Assembly (NCBI RefSeq): GCF_000420945.1
Contig: NZ_ATVX01000003.1
Coordinates: 124,001-188,000, forward strand
Reading direction: 5' to 3'
DNA from: Butyrivibrio sp. VCB2006
GTDB taxonomy: Bacteria > Bacillota > Clostridia > Lachnospirales > Lachnospiraceae
DNA: 64,000 nucleotides
Below, piece by piece: positions 45,355-54,182 of the stretch. How positions within the stretch are numbered: position 1 is the first letter of the stretch; every line of letters starts with the position of its first letter. The notes below the pieces were generated by a model. That model had not been told where the DNA came from. It saw only the letters and a list, made by a program, of their open reading frames with translations, and searched no databases. The position numbers and the translations under genes were made by a program.

Positions 45355-46170
45355 ATGGCAAAAAAGATATTTAAAACCAGTCTGATACTTCTGCTTAGCA
45401 TCAGTATTTTGTGCGGCTGTGAACCTTATCAGGATCCTGATGGGGAGGAAATACAAAGCCTTCTTTCTGCAACCGAAGAGAATCTCTTATATGCTAGTTA
45501 TCTTCGCATCGATGGAACCTGCAATTATACAGAAAGTTACCAATATAAGACAGCCAATAGTCCGGGAAAACCTCTTACTATGCATACTGTTAACGAGGAC
45601 ACCACCATTAAATATAAGCGTACATATCAGGATGCGCAAAACTACATGAGTTGCTTGTCCGCTTCAGGTGAATATGCATACACCGACATAAGCGCAAATA
45701 AATATAAACCTGCCAAAAGACAATATGGTTACACTGGATATTATGGCGTAGTAGACGATAATGAAAAGGAGCACCTGGAATGTAATGATTTCCCTATAAA
45801 AAAGGCCCCTGTTATTGAGGATTTAATATGTCCTGACTTAACAGATTGCGGCCGCTCTTTAGACTATTCCGACCCTGATTATTATATTCTGACAATCACC
45901 TATGGTTTCGCGAAATTTGATCACTATGTGACTTTAATCAGCAAAGAATACCGGGCAGACAACTATATTACCGGCATGAAGTATTACTATGATAAGGACA
46001 CAAAAGTATTAAAGCGCATAGAAATCCAGGGTTCAAAAGATAAAACCCAAACAAAAGAAATCGCTACAGTTAAAGTCACTGAAGGATTTCTTTACAGTTT
46101 TAATATGGAATTAAACATTTCAGAATATAGCTTTAAAGAGCATAAAATGATTGTCTGCCCTGAAGAATAA
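45355..46170 (+). CDS. Hypothetical lipoprotein
   Basis: 271 residues with a lipoprotein signal peptide: KK start, hydrophobic 8-19, then LCGC with the lipidated Cys at about residue 22. The mature part is Tyr-, Lys- and Asp-rich and looks beta-stranded; no family recognised. AGAAGGA lies upstream, and a TATAAT at 45314-45319 may be its -10 box, back to back with the T-box promoter. It converges on the coiled-coil gene with a 2-bp gap and no visible terminator. Confidence 0.7.
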   Translation: MAKKIFKTSLILLLSISILCGCEPYQDPDGEEIQSLLSATEENLLYASYLRIDGTCNYTESYQYKTANSPGKPLTMHTVNEDTTIKYKRTYQDAQNYMSCLSASGEYAYTDISANKYKPAKRQYGYTGYYGVVDDNEKEHLECNDFPIKKAPVIEDLICPDLTDCGRSLDYSDPDYYILTITYGFAKFDHYVTLISKEYRADNYITGMKYYYDKDTKVLKRIEIQGSKDKTQTKEIATVKVTEGFLYSFNMELNISEYSFKEHKMIVCPEE

Positions 46171-46172
46171 TC

Positions 46173-47327
46173 TTATATACAAACGCTAAATCCGCCATCT
46201 GATAAAGTTGGCGCAGCACCTGAGCCGCCCATAGCTGCTCCCGGCATTGATATTACCGGAGTAATATGGGTGGCTTTATTATTACCAAATATTGCAGTTG
46301 CAGAGCCCGCTGATGTCGCACCTGTGGACATACTTCCGGCGTTTTCTGCCTTTTGTTTCTCATGTTCCATTATGCCCTTCAGATACTCTTTATCTGCCTC
46401 GGCAATTTCCTTCATCTCTTTGGCGCGATGCTTGATCTTCAGCATCTTAAGGTCATCCTCAGACATATTGGGATCTGGAGCATAAAGAGTCTGTGACAGT
46501 TCTGTCAGGTCTAAATCTTCCATCATATCTTCCATAGCCTGCGACATCTCATCCATCATTTCAGACATGGAATCGCTCGATGTTTCCGCCATCAGCTCCT
46601 CATATTCCTGCTGATTTTCCTGCAAAAGCTGCTCCATTGCATACTGTTGCTGCTCTATGGCTTGCTCAAGCTCATACTGATAATCTGCCTCAGGAACATA
46701 CTCATCGTCTACATCCAGCCCTTGTGCAGCTTCCTCCAGTTTCTCATCATCTAACTCTTCAGGATTCTCACTCTCATCTTCTTTCTTTTTATCCTGAATT
46801 TCTTCAAGCGCAGCTCCAAAGCCCTTATGAGCTCTTTCCACCATTTCTTCCTGCTCAAGGTGTACCACTTTTTTCTTGGCCACGTGCTCCATGCTCTTTG
46901 CATGATCTATAGCAAGCTGGAGCTCTTCATCATCGTATTCTCCGCTGCCCTTAAGGCGTTTAAGACGTGAAATTTCTCTTTTTGCAGCCTGTACTGCCTT
47001 TCTTGCACTGATAGAATTTTTACTGCGGATTATCTGAGAGGATATCTTTTTAAAGTTATATTGGAGTTTCTTTTTCTCGTTAGATACTTCTTTAGATTTT
47101 TTTCTTGCCGCCTTCATCTGCTCCGCGTAGCTGACGCTTTGTTCCACAACGCTCTTGCTCTTTTCCTGCTTCCAACAGTCATATTCAAGCTTTCTGAGCA
47201 TATCAGATCCTGTGCCTTCGCTCATTCCTTTATCATAATCGGCTGCTGATTTGGACGCAGAATCGCCCCATGAAGAATTTGATCGGTACATATTCGAATA
47301 ATTATTCGCATTTATACCTATAGACAT
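46173..47327 (-). CDS. Unknown coiled-coil protein, Gln/Glu/Met-rich centre
   Basis: 384 residues, no signal peptide. The start is Asn/Ser/Tyr-rich (MSIGINANNYSNMYRS). Residues about 70-170 are a Lys/Arg-rich coiled coil, followed by an acidic stretch (about 175-215), a Gln-rich segment (220-245), a Met/Asp-rich segment (248-280) and a Gly/Ala/Thr-rich end. GGAGG precedes the ATG. I do not recognise a characterised family. It could be structural or a secreted-by-other-route protein; there is no context clue. Confidence 0.7.
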   Translation of the reverse strand: MSIGINANNYSNMYRSNSSWGDSASKSAADYDKGMSEGTGSDMLRKLEYDCWKQEKSKSVVEQSVSYAEQMKAARKKSKEVSNEKKKLQYNFKKISSQIIRSKNSISARKAVQAAKREISRLKRLKGSGEYDDEELQLAIDHAKSMEHVAKKKVVHLEQEEMVERAHKGFGAALEEIQDKKKEDESENPEELDDEKLEEAAQGLDVDDEYVPEADYQYELEQAIEQQQYAMEQLLQENQQEYEELMAETSSDSMSEMMDEMSQAMEDMMEDLDLTELSQTLYAPDPNMSEDDLKMLKIKHRAKEMKEIAEADKEYLKGIMEHEKQKAENAGSMSTGATSAGSATAIFGNNKATHITPVISMPGAAMGGSGAAPTLSDGGFSVCI

Positions 47328-47461
47328 TTTGCATCCTCCATGACGCGCATACCATCCCTATCAGTTTTTATATCGGAGAAAAGAGTTGTTTTTTTAATAT
47401 TATTATAGAAAATACTGAACTTTTTCGGATATATGTTCATGATATTCCACATTTGGTGCGA

Positions 47462-47475
47462 TGTAAGCACTTACA
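47462..47475. promoter_or_regulatory. cre/LacI-type operator-like site upstream of sugar kinase
   Basis: TGTAAGCACTTACA has perfect 6-bp arms (TGTAAG/CTTACA) around CA. It differs from the CcpA cre pattern TGWAANCGNTNWCA only at the central G. It lies about 100 bp upstream of the kinase start, so carbon-source control is plausible. Confidence 0.5.
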
Positions 47476-47573
47476 AAAGAATATCTTTTAATCTATCATA
47501 TGGATTGTAAGCAATTGAAGTTTATCAGTATTGATGGAATATTGATGAAATATACGTTAGCTAGGAGGCCGCT

Positions 47574-48596
47574 ATGGGAGATGGAAGATTTGATCTGTTA
47601 ACCTTTGGTGAGATAATGCTTCGTCTGTCACCACCCAATTACGAACGCATGACAAGAGGTGATGTGTTTGATAAGAGGGCTGGAGGCTCCGAGCTTAATG
47701 TAGCGTCAGGTGTAGCACTACTTGGCCTTAGAACAGGCGTTATTTCGAGACTTCCTCAGAATCCACTTGGAACCTTTATCAAGAACAGGATTCGATTTGA
47801 GGGTGTATCAGATGATTACCTCATATACGATGAGTCTCCTGAGGCCCGCCTTGGTATTTACTACTATGAAAACGGTGCTGCTCCCCGTAAGCCATCTATC
47901 GTATATGACAGAATGAATTCATCGATCACAAGAATCTCTTTGGATGAGATTCCTGAAAGTGTCTATACTTCCACCAGAATGTTCCACACAAGTGGCATAA
48001 CACTTGCCCTTAACAAGAACACCTGTGAAGTAACCACTGAGATGATCAAACGCTTCAAAAAAGGCGGTGCAATGGTTTCCTTTGACTGTAACTACCGCGC
48101 TAATCTCTGGAGCGAAGAGGATGCAAGAGCTGCCATCAAGAATATTTTGCCTTATGTAGATATTCTTTTTGTTTCTGAGGAAACCTCAAGACGAATGATG
48201 CAAAAAGATGGGGACCTCCAGGATATTATGAAGAGCTATACTACTGAGTATCCGGTCCAGATTGTTTGTACCACTCAGAGAGAGGTAATAAGTCCTCGCA
48301 AGCACAACTTCACATCCACAATTTATGATGCGAAGCGTGATGAATTCTTTACAGAAAAGCCTTATACAAATATTGATGTAATAGATAGAATTGGTTCCGG
48401 TGATGCTTATGTATCAGGTGTTCTCTACGGAATGCTCAAATACAATGATGTGCAGAAGGCTCTTGCCTATGGTAACGCCACATCAAGTGTCAAGAATACT
48501 ATTCCCGGTGATCTTCCCGCAAGTGATCTTAGGGAAATAGACAGCATCATCAGAAATCATCAGTCAGACGGTCCTACAAGTGAGCTTAACCGCTGA
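47574..48596 (+). CDS. PfkB-family sugar kinase (2-keto-3-deoxygluconate kinase-like)
   Basis: 340 residues, normal length. N-terminal FGEIMLRLSPP and AGGSELNVA match the substrate-binding start of KDG/fructokinase relatives; the catalytic Asp277 lies in DRIGSGDAYVSG. It would phosphorylate a sugar acid or fructose with ATP in the cytoplasm. No aldolase or uronate gene is next to it, so the substrate is open. AGGAGG precedes the ATG. An operator-like palindrome lies upstream and a strong terminator downstream. Confidence 0.83.
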   Translation: MGDGRFDLLTFGEIMLRLSPPNYERMTRGDVFDKRAGGSELNVASGVALLGLRTGVISRLPQNPLGTFIKNRIRFEGVSDDYLIYDESPEARLGIYYYENGAAPRKPSIVYDRMNSSITRISLDEIPESVYTSTRMFHTSGITLALNKNTCEVTTEMIKRFKKGGAMVSFDCNYRANLWSEEDARAAIKNILPYVDILFVSEETSRRMMQKDGDLQDIMKSYTTEYPVQIVCTTQREVISPRKHNFTSTIYDAKRDEFFTEKPYTNIDVIDRIGSGDAYVSGVLYGMLKYNDVQKALAYGNATSSVKNTIPGDLPASDLREIDSIIRNHQSDGPTSELNR

Positions 48597-48675
48597 CACA
48601 TTACTTTCGCCGAATTACGTTCGCCATAACGTATTTCCTTTATAAAAACCTCTAATAATTGTGGGAGAAATCCTG

Positions 48676-48714
48676 CAAACAAAAAAGACTGGATCCCCCA
48701 GTCTTTTTTGTTTG
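48676..48714. terminator. Bidirectional terminator, sugar kinase versus nrdG
   Basis: CAAACAAAAAAGACTGG (48676-48692) pairs with its complement at 48698-48714, with a 5-base loop; A and T runs serve both directions. Confidence 0.92.
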
Positions 48715-48730
48715 TCATTTGTCATATGAG

Positions 48731-49282
48731 TTAAACGAATCTTGATTCGTCTCTGTCATTGTACTTGGAAAGAACTATCTCTCCGTTCTGTAGAGATCTT
48801 TGAACATCTATAATTCTCTGATTCTCGGAGCCCCTGAATCTAAGCATAAGGTTCTTTTTATCCAGAACGAACTCACCATCTACCAGAATATCTGTCATAG
48901 AAAGAATTGCGTCTGTATCTTCTCCATGGCATCTTTTGTTATCAGCATCTATAAGTTCTTCCCATAGATAACCGGAATAAATCCAAATGGTAGCCTTTGG
49001 AACTTCTCTTTTAATTCGCTCCAATAAAGGTCTGATTTCTTTTTGATTCACAATTTCCATGGGTTCGCCCCCAAGGATTGTAAGACCTGCAATGTATTCT
49101 GGCTTAAGAGATTCAATTATCTCGTCCTCAACATCTTTGGTGTAAGGCTCGCCATAATTAAAATCCCAGGTCATCTCATTAAAACAGCCCTTGCAGTGGT
49201 GAGTACAACCACTTACGAAGAGGGCTGTCCTACAGCCCACTCCGTTGGCCACATCATTGTAATATACTTGTCCGTAGTTCAT
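48731..49282 (-). CDS. nrdG: Anaerobic ribonucleotide reductase activating protein
   Basis: Radical-SAM enzyme that makes the glycyl radical on NrdD. 183 residues with the Fe-S motif CTHHCKGC (CxxxCxxC) near residue 26 and LTILGGEPME near 88. The start is 1 nt after the nrdD stop, so translation is coupled. Cytoplasmic, oxygen-sensitive. Confidence 0.95.
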   Translation of the reverse strand: MNYGQVYYNDVANGVGCRTALFVSGCTHHCKGCFNEMTWDFNYGEPYTKDVEDEIIESLKPEYIAGLTILGGEPMEIVNQKEIRPLLERIKREVPKATIWIYSGYLWEELIDADNKRCHGEDTDAILSMTDILVDGEFVLDKKNLMLRFRGSENQRIIDVQRSLQNGEIVLSKYNDRDESRFV

Positions 49283-49283
49283 A

Positions 49284-51515
49284 TCAAAGCTTAGGATTGC
49301 TCATGTGGAGCACTCTCTCTTTAATCTCCTGAGTACGTCCCTGATTCCAGAACTGTGTTCCGATATATCCGCAGGTACGTCTTGCAACATTCATCTTGTC
49401 CTGATTGCGGTTTCCGCAGTTAGGACACTCCCAAACCAGCTTACCATCTGTATCTGTTACGATCTTGATCTCTCCGTCGTAGCCGCAGCACTGGCAGTAG
49501 TCTGACTTGGTGTTAAGCTCAGCGTACATGATGTTTTCATAAATGTACTTCATTACAGATATAACTGCGTCGATATTGCTGTTCATATCAGGAACCTCAA
49601 CGTAGCTGATAGCTCCTCCCGGTGAAAGAGCCTGGAACTCTGATTCGAACTTAAGCTTAGTAAATGCATCAATCTGCTCAGTTACATGTACGTGATAGCT
49701 GTTTGTAATATAGTTCTTGTCTGTAACCTCCGGAATAATACCAAATCTCTTCTGAAGGCACTTAGCAAATTTATAGGTTGTTGACTCAAGTGGTGTTCCA
49801 TAAAGGCTGAATGCCACATTTGTCTCAGCTCTCCACTTAGCACACTTGTCATTGAGGAACTGCATTACCTTAAGAGCAAAGTCTTTTCCTCTTGGATCTG
49901 TATGAGATACGCCCTTCATATACTTGGTACATTCGCAAAGTCCAGCATAACCAAGTGAAATGGTTGAGTAGTTACCGAAAAGAAGCGGATCAATAACTTC
50001 ACCCTTCTGAAGTCTTGCAAGTGCTCCATTCTGCCAAAGGATTGGTGCAACATCTGAAGGAGTTCCAAGGAGTCTGTTATGTCTGCACATAAGTGCTCTC
50101 TTACAGAGCTCAGTTCTCTCCTCAAGAATTTCCCAGAATTTCTCTTCGCTCTTAAATGAAGAACATGCTACGTCTACAAGGTTGATGGTTACAACACCCT
50201 GGTTGAAACGGCCATAATACTTGTGGTCTCCATCCTTGTAATTCAGGGCATGTGACTTATTGCCCTTGTTGCAATAGCCTTCTGCGTTCTCTTCGCTATC
50301 AGGTGTAAGGAAGGATCTGCATCCCATACATGGATATACATCGCCCTTCTTGAGTTCCTTCATCTTCTTGGCTGAAATGTAGTCAGGAACAAGTCTCTTG
50401 GCTGTACATTTAGCTGCAAGCTCTGTGAGGTACCAGTACTTGGAATCCTCATGAATATTGTCCTCGTCAAGAACATAAATGAGCTTAGGAAATGCAGGTG
50501 TAATAAGCTGTCCCTTCTCATTCTTAACACCAAGGATACGCTGCTTGAGCATTTCCTCGATAACCATTGCAAGGTCTTCTCTCTGCTGTCCCTCAGGAAC
50601 CTCATCGAGATACATAAATACTGTAATGAAAGGAGCCTGACCATTAGTGGTCATAAGAGTGATTACCTGGTACTGAATAACCTGGCAGCCTCTCTCGATT
50701 TCCTTTCTAACTCTCATCTCGGCAATTTCTTCTACCTGCTTCTTGTTAACCTTAACTCCGGCTGTTTCAAACTCAAGAGCTACTTCCTTGCGGAACTTCT
50801 GTCTGCTGACATCAACGAAAGGAACAAGATGTGAAAGAGTGATACTCTGTCCGCCATACTGTGAGCTTGCGATCTGGGCAATTGCCTGAGTAGCAATGTT
50901 ACAAGCTGTTGAAAAGCTCTTTGGACGCTCGATCATAGTCTCTGAAATAACTGTTCCATTCTGAAGCATATCCTCAAGGTTCACAAGACAGCAGTTGTGC
51001 ATGTGCTGTGCAAAATAGTCTGAATCATGAAAGTGGATAAGTCCCTCTTCATGAGCCTTAACAACATCTTCCGGCAAAAGAAATCTTCTGGTGATATCCT
51101 TACTAACCTCACCAGCCATATAGTCTCTCTGAACGCTGTTAACTGTAGGGTTCTTGTTGGAGTTCTCCTGCTTAACCTCTTCATTATTGCACTCAATAAG
51201 AGACATGATCTGCTCATCTGTAGTATTAGACTTTCTGACAAGAGCATGCTTATAACGATATGTGATGTACTTTCTGGCAACATCGAACTTGCCTGCTCTC
51301 ATGAGGCCATCCTCAACCATATCCTGGATTTCCTCAACGCTTGCTGCACGAGTAAGTGTTGCACAAAGTTTCTCTACGCCAGTTGCTATATCGATAATCT
51401 GACCGTGTGTCAGCTTCTTTTCGTCAGTGACCTCGTTATTAGCCTTCTCTACAGCAGCAATGATCTTGCTAACATCAAACGCAACTTCCTTGCCACTTCT
51501 CTTAATGATTTTCAT
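49284..51515 (-). CDS. nrdD: Anaerobic (class III) ribonucleoside-triphosphate reductase
   Basis: Reduces NTPs to dNTPs without oxygen. I start it at ATG 51515 (743 residues, MKIIKRSGKEV), because AAGGGGG lies 5 bases upstream; the longer frame to 51530 has no site. An N-terminal ATP-cone (about 1-90) precedes the barrel. The zinc site is CQCC and CPNC near the end, and the glycyl radical loop is RRTCGYIG. No aerobic reductase is in the window. Confidence 0.97.
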   Translation of the reverse strand: MKIIKRSGKEVAFDVSKIIAAVEKANNEVTDEKKLTHGQIIDIATGVEKLCATLTRAASVEEIQDMVEDGLMRAGKFDVARKYITYRYKHALVRKSNTTDEQIMSLIECNNEEVKQENSNKNPTVNSVQRDYMAGEVSKDITRRFLLPEDVVKAHEEGLIHFHDSDYFAQHMHNCCLVNLEDMLQNGTVISETMIERPKSFSTACNIATQAIAQIASSQYGGQSITLSHLVPFVDVSRQKFRKEVALEFETAGVKVNKKQVEEIAEMRVRKEIERGCQVIQYQVITLMTTNGQAPFITVFMYLDEVPEGQQREDLAMVIEEMLKQRILGVKNEKGQLITPAFPKLIYVLDEDNIHEDSKYWYLTELAAKCTAKRLVPDYISAKKMKELKKGDVYPCMGCRSFLTPDSEENAEGYCNKGNKSHALNYKDGDHKYYGRFNQGVVTINLVDVACSSFKSEEKFWEILEERTELCKRALMCRHNRLLGTPSDVAPILWQNGALARLQKGEVIDPLLFGNYSTISLGYAGLCECTKYMKGVSHTDPRGKDFALKVMQFLNDKCAKWRAETNVAFSLYGTPLESTTYKFAKCLQKRFGIIPEVTDKNYITNSYHVHVTEQIDAFTKLKFESEFQALSPGGAISYVEVPDMNSNIDAVISVMKYIYENIMYAELNTKSDYCQCCGYDGEIKIVTDTDGKLVWECPNCGNRNQDKMNVARRTCGYIGTQFWNQGRTQEIKERVLHMSNPKL

Positions 51516-51562
51516 AAGAACCCCCTTCATAAAAATTTATATATATTAACTGTTCGTCTCAT

Positions 51563-51601
51563 AAAAAGAATATGGTCATCATGCAAGCATGCGCCATATT
51601 C
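51563..51601 (-). terminator. Terminator-like hairpin in the nrdD leader
   Basis: On the minus strand GAATATGG (51594-51601) pairs with CCATATTC (51568-51575), around an inner GCATGC/GCATG region, and TTTTT follows at 51563-51567. It lies between the nrd promoter and the nrdD start. It may be an attenuator, or a terminator for murI read-through. Confidence 0.55.
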
Positions 51602-51617
51602 GTTTCAATCATTGTTA

Positions 51618-51633
51618 TCACTACATATTGTGG
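51618..51633. promoter_or_regulatory. NrdR-box-like site upstream of nrdD
   Basis: The 16 bp contain CACTACATATTGTG, which fits the core CACWATATATWGTG with one mismatch. It lies directly downstream of the -10 box. The usual second box about 31 bp away is not seen; only a half match overlaps the -10 region. Confidence 0.5.
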
Positions 51634-51643
51634 TTATAACAAT

Positions 51644-51672
51644 ATATTAGCCCAATATTTTGTTAAATTCAA
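51644..51672 (-). promoter_or_regulatory. Promoter of nrdDG
   Basis: On the minus strand TTGAAT (51667-51672), a 17-bp spacer and TAATAT (51644-51649), beginning 12 bp after the murI stop. Confidence 0.6.
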
Positions 51673-51683
51673 GTCTTAAAAAC

Positions 51684-52502
51684 TTATATTTTTCTGACCT
51701 CTTCGAGGCGATTATGCAGTCTTTTCAAGTGTTCCAGCGTTTTTTCATCTGAAACAAATTTTTTTGAAAAATAATATTCTGTTTTGACTGACCCCAACAT
51801 CTTGTGGTAGTCATCAAAATATACCTCTGTATCTTGGCTGTCATTCATATTCAAATTAAGAACATCAGCCAGATGATGTACAGTGCCGAAATTACCGTCT
51901 ACAAGAAGCGTATCCTTGCCAAAGAATTCCTGAAGCGCCGGTTTAAAGTAGTTAAAATGCGTACATCCAAGGACTAAGGCACTATAATTTGCCGGGTCAA
52001 AATTTGCAAATTGACCTCTAATATAACCTCTAACTTCCTCGGTGTCAAACTGCTCGTTTTCAGCGAATTCTACCAGCCTCGGCATAGCCATAAGGTCCAC
52101 TCTGTGCTCTTCGTCCACCCTGTGAAGAAGGTCTTTAAGCTTATCCTCCCTTATGGTAACAGGGGTAGCGATCACCATTATTCTTTTGTCTTCTGTTTCC
52201 TCAACAGCAGGCTTAACTGCAGGCTCCATTCCGAGAATCGGAATGTCAAACCTTCTTCTTAGTTCCTTAATAGCCACGCTGGTTGCGGTATTACATGCGA
52301 CAACTAGAGCTTCTGCCCCTTTTTCCAAAAGAAACTTGGTATTATCAACAGCAAAACCAATAATCTCTTCTTGCGTCTTTGTTCCATAAGGAACATGCTC
52401 TGTATCCGCATAAAATATGTATTCTTGCCCTGGAAGCCTGTGGTAAGCCTCATGTAGCACGGATAAACCACCAATCCCCGAGTCAAAAATTCCTATTTTC
52501 AT
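51684..52502 (-). CDS. murI: Glutamate racemase
   Basis: Makes D-glutamate for peptidoglycan. 272 residues with FDSGIGGLSV at the start and the two catalytic cysteines Cys70 (VVACNTATS) and Cys180 (VLGCTHFN). AGGAAA precedes the ATG. It is divergent from the small unknown gene at 52551, with a 48-bp gap between them. Confidence 0.95.
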   Translation of the reverse strand: MKIGIFDSGIGGLSVLHEAYHRLPGQEYIFYADTEHVPYGTKTQEEIIGFAVDNTKFLLEKGAEALVVACNTATSVAIKELRRRFDIPILGMEPAVKPAVEETEDKRIMVIATPVTIREDKLKDLLHRVDEEHRVDLMAMPRLVEFAENEQFDTEEVRGYIRGQFANFDPANYSALVLGCTHFNYFKPALQEFFGKDTLLVDGNFGTVHHLADVLNLNMNDSQDTEVYFDDYHKMLGSVKTEYYFSKKFVSDEKTLEHLKRLHNRLEEVRKI

Positions 52503-52550
52503 ATGTTTTCCTATCTTTACTTTTTATAATAAAATGATTAATCTAAATTT

Positions 52551-53000
52551 ATGAGCGAAAAAAAATTTGATGAACTCCATAAATTATACGACAATTCCAA
52601 GGTTGGATCCCTTGTTCAGGAAATCTGCGAGTACTACGCCACTTTGGACAACTATGAAGACAATTCATACCAGGATGAGATTGAACCCCCTGAAATAGTG
52701 GAATCCATCTACCTTTTGTTCTGTCTTCAGAGTCGTGAGCAGATTCTTGATGAGTTATCCATTGTGCAAAAAAAATATCCCGATCTATACCAGTCCGTTA
52801 GCGGGATGCACAATACTCTTTTGATCAATATGGACTATCGCCTGCTGGAAAAAAGTTGTGGCCAAAAAATAGCCGATCATGCAAAAGATACATCTCTGGA
52901 GGAAGTTCTTGCCCATGCCGATTCTTATGCCAGATCAAGCCAGAACCTGTCAGAAGCGGTAGACAAATTCTACACCTGGCTCCACAGCCGCAGTAAATAA
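52551..53000 (+). CDS. Small hypothetical helical protein
   Basis: 149 residues, soluble, mostly helical and acidic, with two Cys near residues 25 and 60 and another near 100. No signal, membrane span or motif that I recognise. No clear ribosome site precedes the ATG, but the frame is followed by a strong terminator (53015-53046) and shares an intergenic region with divergent murI, which supports a real gene. Confidence 0.6.
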   Translation: MSEKKFDELHKLYDNSKVGSLVQEICEYYATLDNYEDNSYQDEIEPPEIVESIYLLFCLQSREQILDELSIVQKKYPDLYQSVSGMHNTLLINMDYRLLEKSCGQKIADHAKDTSLEEVLAHADSYARSSQNLSEAVDKFYTWLHSRSK

Positions 53001-53014
53001 TCCTTAACAAACCA

Positions 53015-53046
53015 GTTACCATTCAAAAGCGAATGGTAACTTTTTT
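53015..53046. terminator. Bidirectional terminator at 53015-53046
   Basis: GTTACCATTC (53015-53024) pairs perfectly with GAATGGTAAC (53031-53040), followed by TTTTTT. Confidence 0.92.
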
Positions 53047-53052
53047 ATTGCT

Positions 53053-53817
53053 TTATTTTGTTGTTAAGTACTTCATGGATGCATACACTCGTGTTCCGTT
53101 ATACTCCACAAGTGCCCAAGTATTTTCGCTATTAACTGCAATTCTTTTTAGCTCTGTTCCTTTGTCTACTGACGTAAAAATTGTAGCATCACTCTGAGAA
53201 TTGTCTACAGTTCTAAGGTTTAGCTTCTCAGCGGTTACGACAACAGTGTCATTTGTCTCCGTATATCCCACAGGAAGAGCAACTTCCACAGTTTGTGCCT
53301 CATCAGGATCCTGAGCAAAATATCTGTCAAAGATCTTAACTTTGACTACAATCGCAATAAAAGCCAGAATGATTACTCCTGTTATGATAGAAGAAATCCT
53401 GATAAAGAGTTCTATTGGGAATCCGCCTTCTGAATCGTCTTCCTCAGTTTCCTCAGGTTCTTCTTCATACTCCTCTTCATCTTCCTCAGGCTCTTCTATT
53501 TCTTCTCTTCGTGGTCTCCTGTGCCTTATTGGTTCTTCGTCATTTCGATCAGAGTTTCTCTCTCTTCCGGGCTTTCTTGGAGGCTCATCCATAGGTCTTT
53601 CCGGCTCCGGCCTTTGTTCCAACTCCGGCTTCGATTCAGACTGCTTTGCCGCCTCGTTCTCCCTGGCTATTTCTTTCTGCCTCTCCTGGAAGTATTCTTC
53701 TCGCTCTTCTTCATTAAAGAAGTTGTAAGGATCCACAATCTGGATATCTATATCGGTTGTGTCTTCGACGTTGCCTTTTTTCTTATAGTCTTCAAAATTA
53801 GTAATCTTATCCGCCAA
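53053..53817 (-). CDS. Membrane protein with acidic cytoplasmic region and SH3-like C-terminus
   Basis: 254 residues. The first 130 are charged, Glu/Arg/Pro-rich and disordered-looking (cytoplasmic), then one membrane span at about 135-160, then an extracytoplasmic bacterial SH3-like domain (about 180-254, with AEKLNLRTVDN and WALVEYNGTRVYAS). SH3b domains often bind cell wall. The start appears to be TTG, with an AGG-type site upstream; no in-frame ATG lies nearby. It follows trxA on the same strand. Confidence 0.75.
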   Translation of the reverse strand: MADKITNFEDYKKKGNVEDTTDIDIQIVDPYNFFNEEEREEYFQERQKEIARENEAAKQSESKPELEQRPEPERPMDEPPRKPGRERNSDRNDEEPIRHRRPRREEIEEPEEDEEEYEEEPEETEEDDSEGGFPIELFIRISSIITGVIILAFIAIVVKVKIFDRYFAQDPDEAQTVEVALPVGYTETNDTVVVTAEKLNLRTVDNSQSDATIFTSVDKGTELKRIAVNSENTWALVEYNGTRVYASMKYLTTK

Positions 53818-53858
53818 CGTTTTATACCTGTTCCTTTATAAAACTAAAATGCTGACCC

Positions 53859-54179
53859 TTAGGCCAGCACTTTATCAATTATTCCTTGTAATTTAGCCTT
53901 GTTCAGTGCTCCAACTGCTGTCTCAATAACTTCCCCGTTCTTGAAGAAAGCAAACATTGGAATTGACATGACATTGTACTTCTGAGCTATATCAGGTGAC
54001 TGATCAACATTAATCTTACCGATCTTCATCTCGCCTTCATACTCTCCGGCAAGCTCATCGATCACAGGCGCCATCATCTTGCAGGGGCCGCACCAATCTG
54101 CGGAAAAATCAACGAGTACCGGAATCTTGCTCTTTAAAACTTCTTCTTCGAAATTCTGACTGTTCAAACTGTAGTCCAT
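53859..54179 (-). CDS. trxA: Thioredoxin
   Basis: 106 residues, complete thioredoxin fold, with active site WCGPC (Cys30, Cys33) and the cis-Pro segment SIPMF. Cytoplasmic disulfide reductant. AAGGGGAAG precedes the ATG within the end of trmB; the gap is 3 nt. An imperfect hairpin (53850-53869) overlaps the stop codon and may end or stabilise the message. Confidence 0.96.
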   Translation of the reverse strand: MDYSLNSQNFEEEVLKSKIPVLVDFSADWCGPCKMMAPVIDELAGEYEGEMKIGKINVDQSPDIAQKYNVMSIPMFAFFKNGEVIETAVGALNKAKLQGIIDKVLA

Positions 54180-54182
54180 TAG

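Noticed and set aside
51637-51652. Second NrdR box overlapping the -10 box
   Set aside because: Only the left half fits and the centre distance is 19 bp, not the usual 31 or so; the bases are explained by the -10 element.
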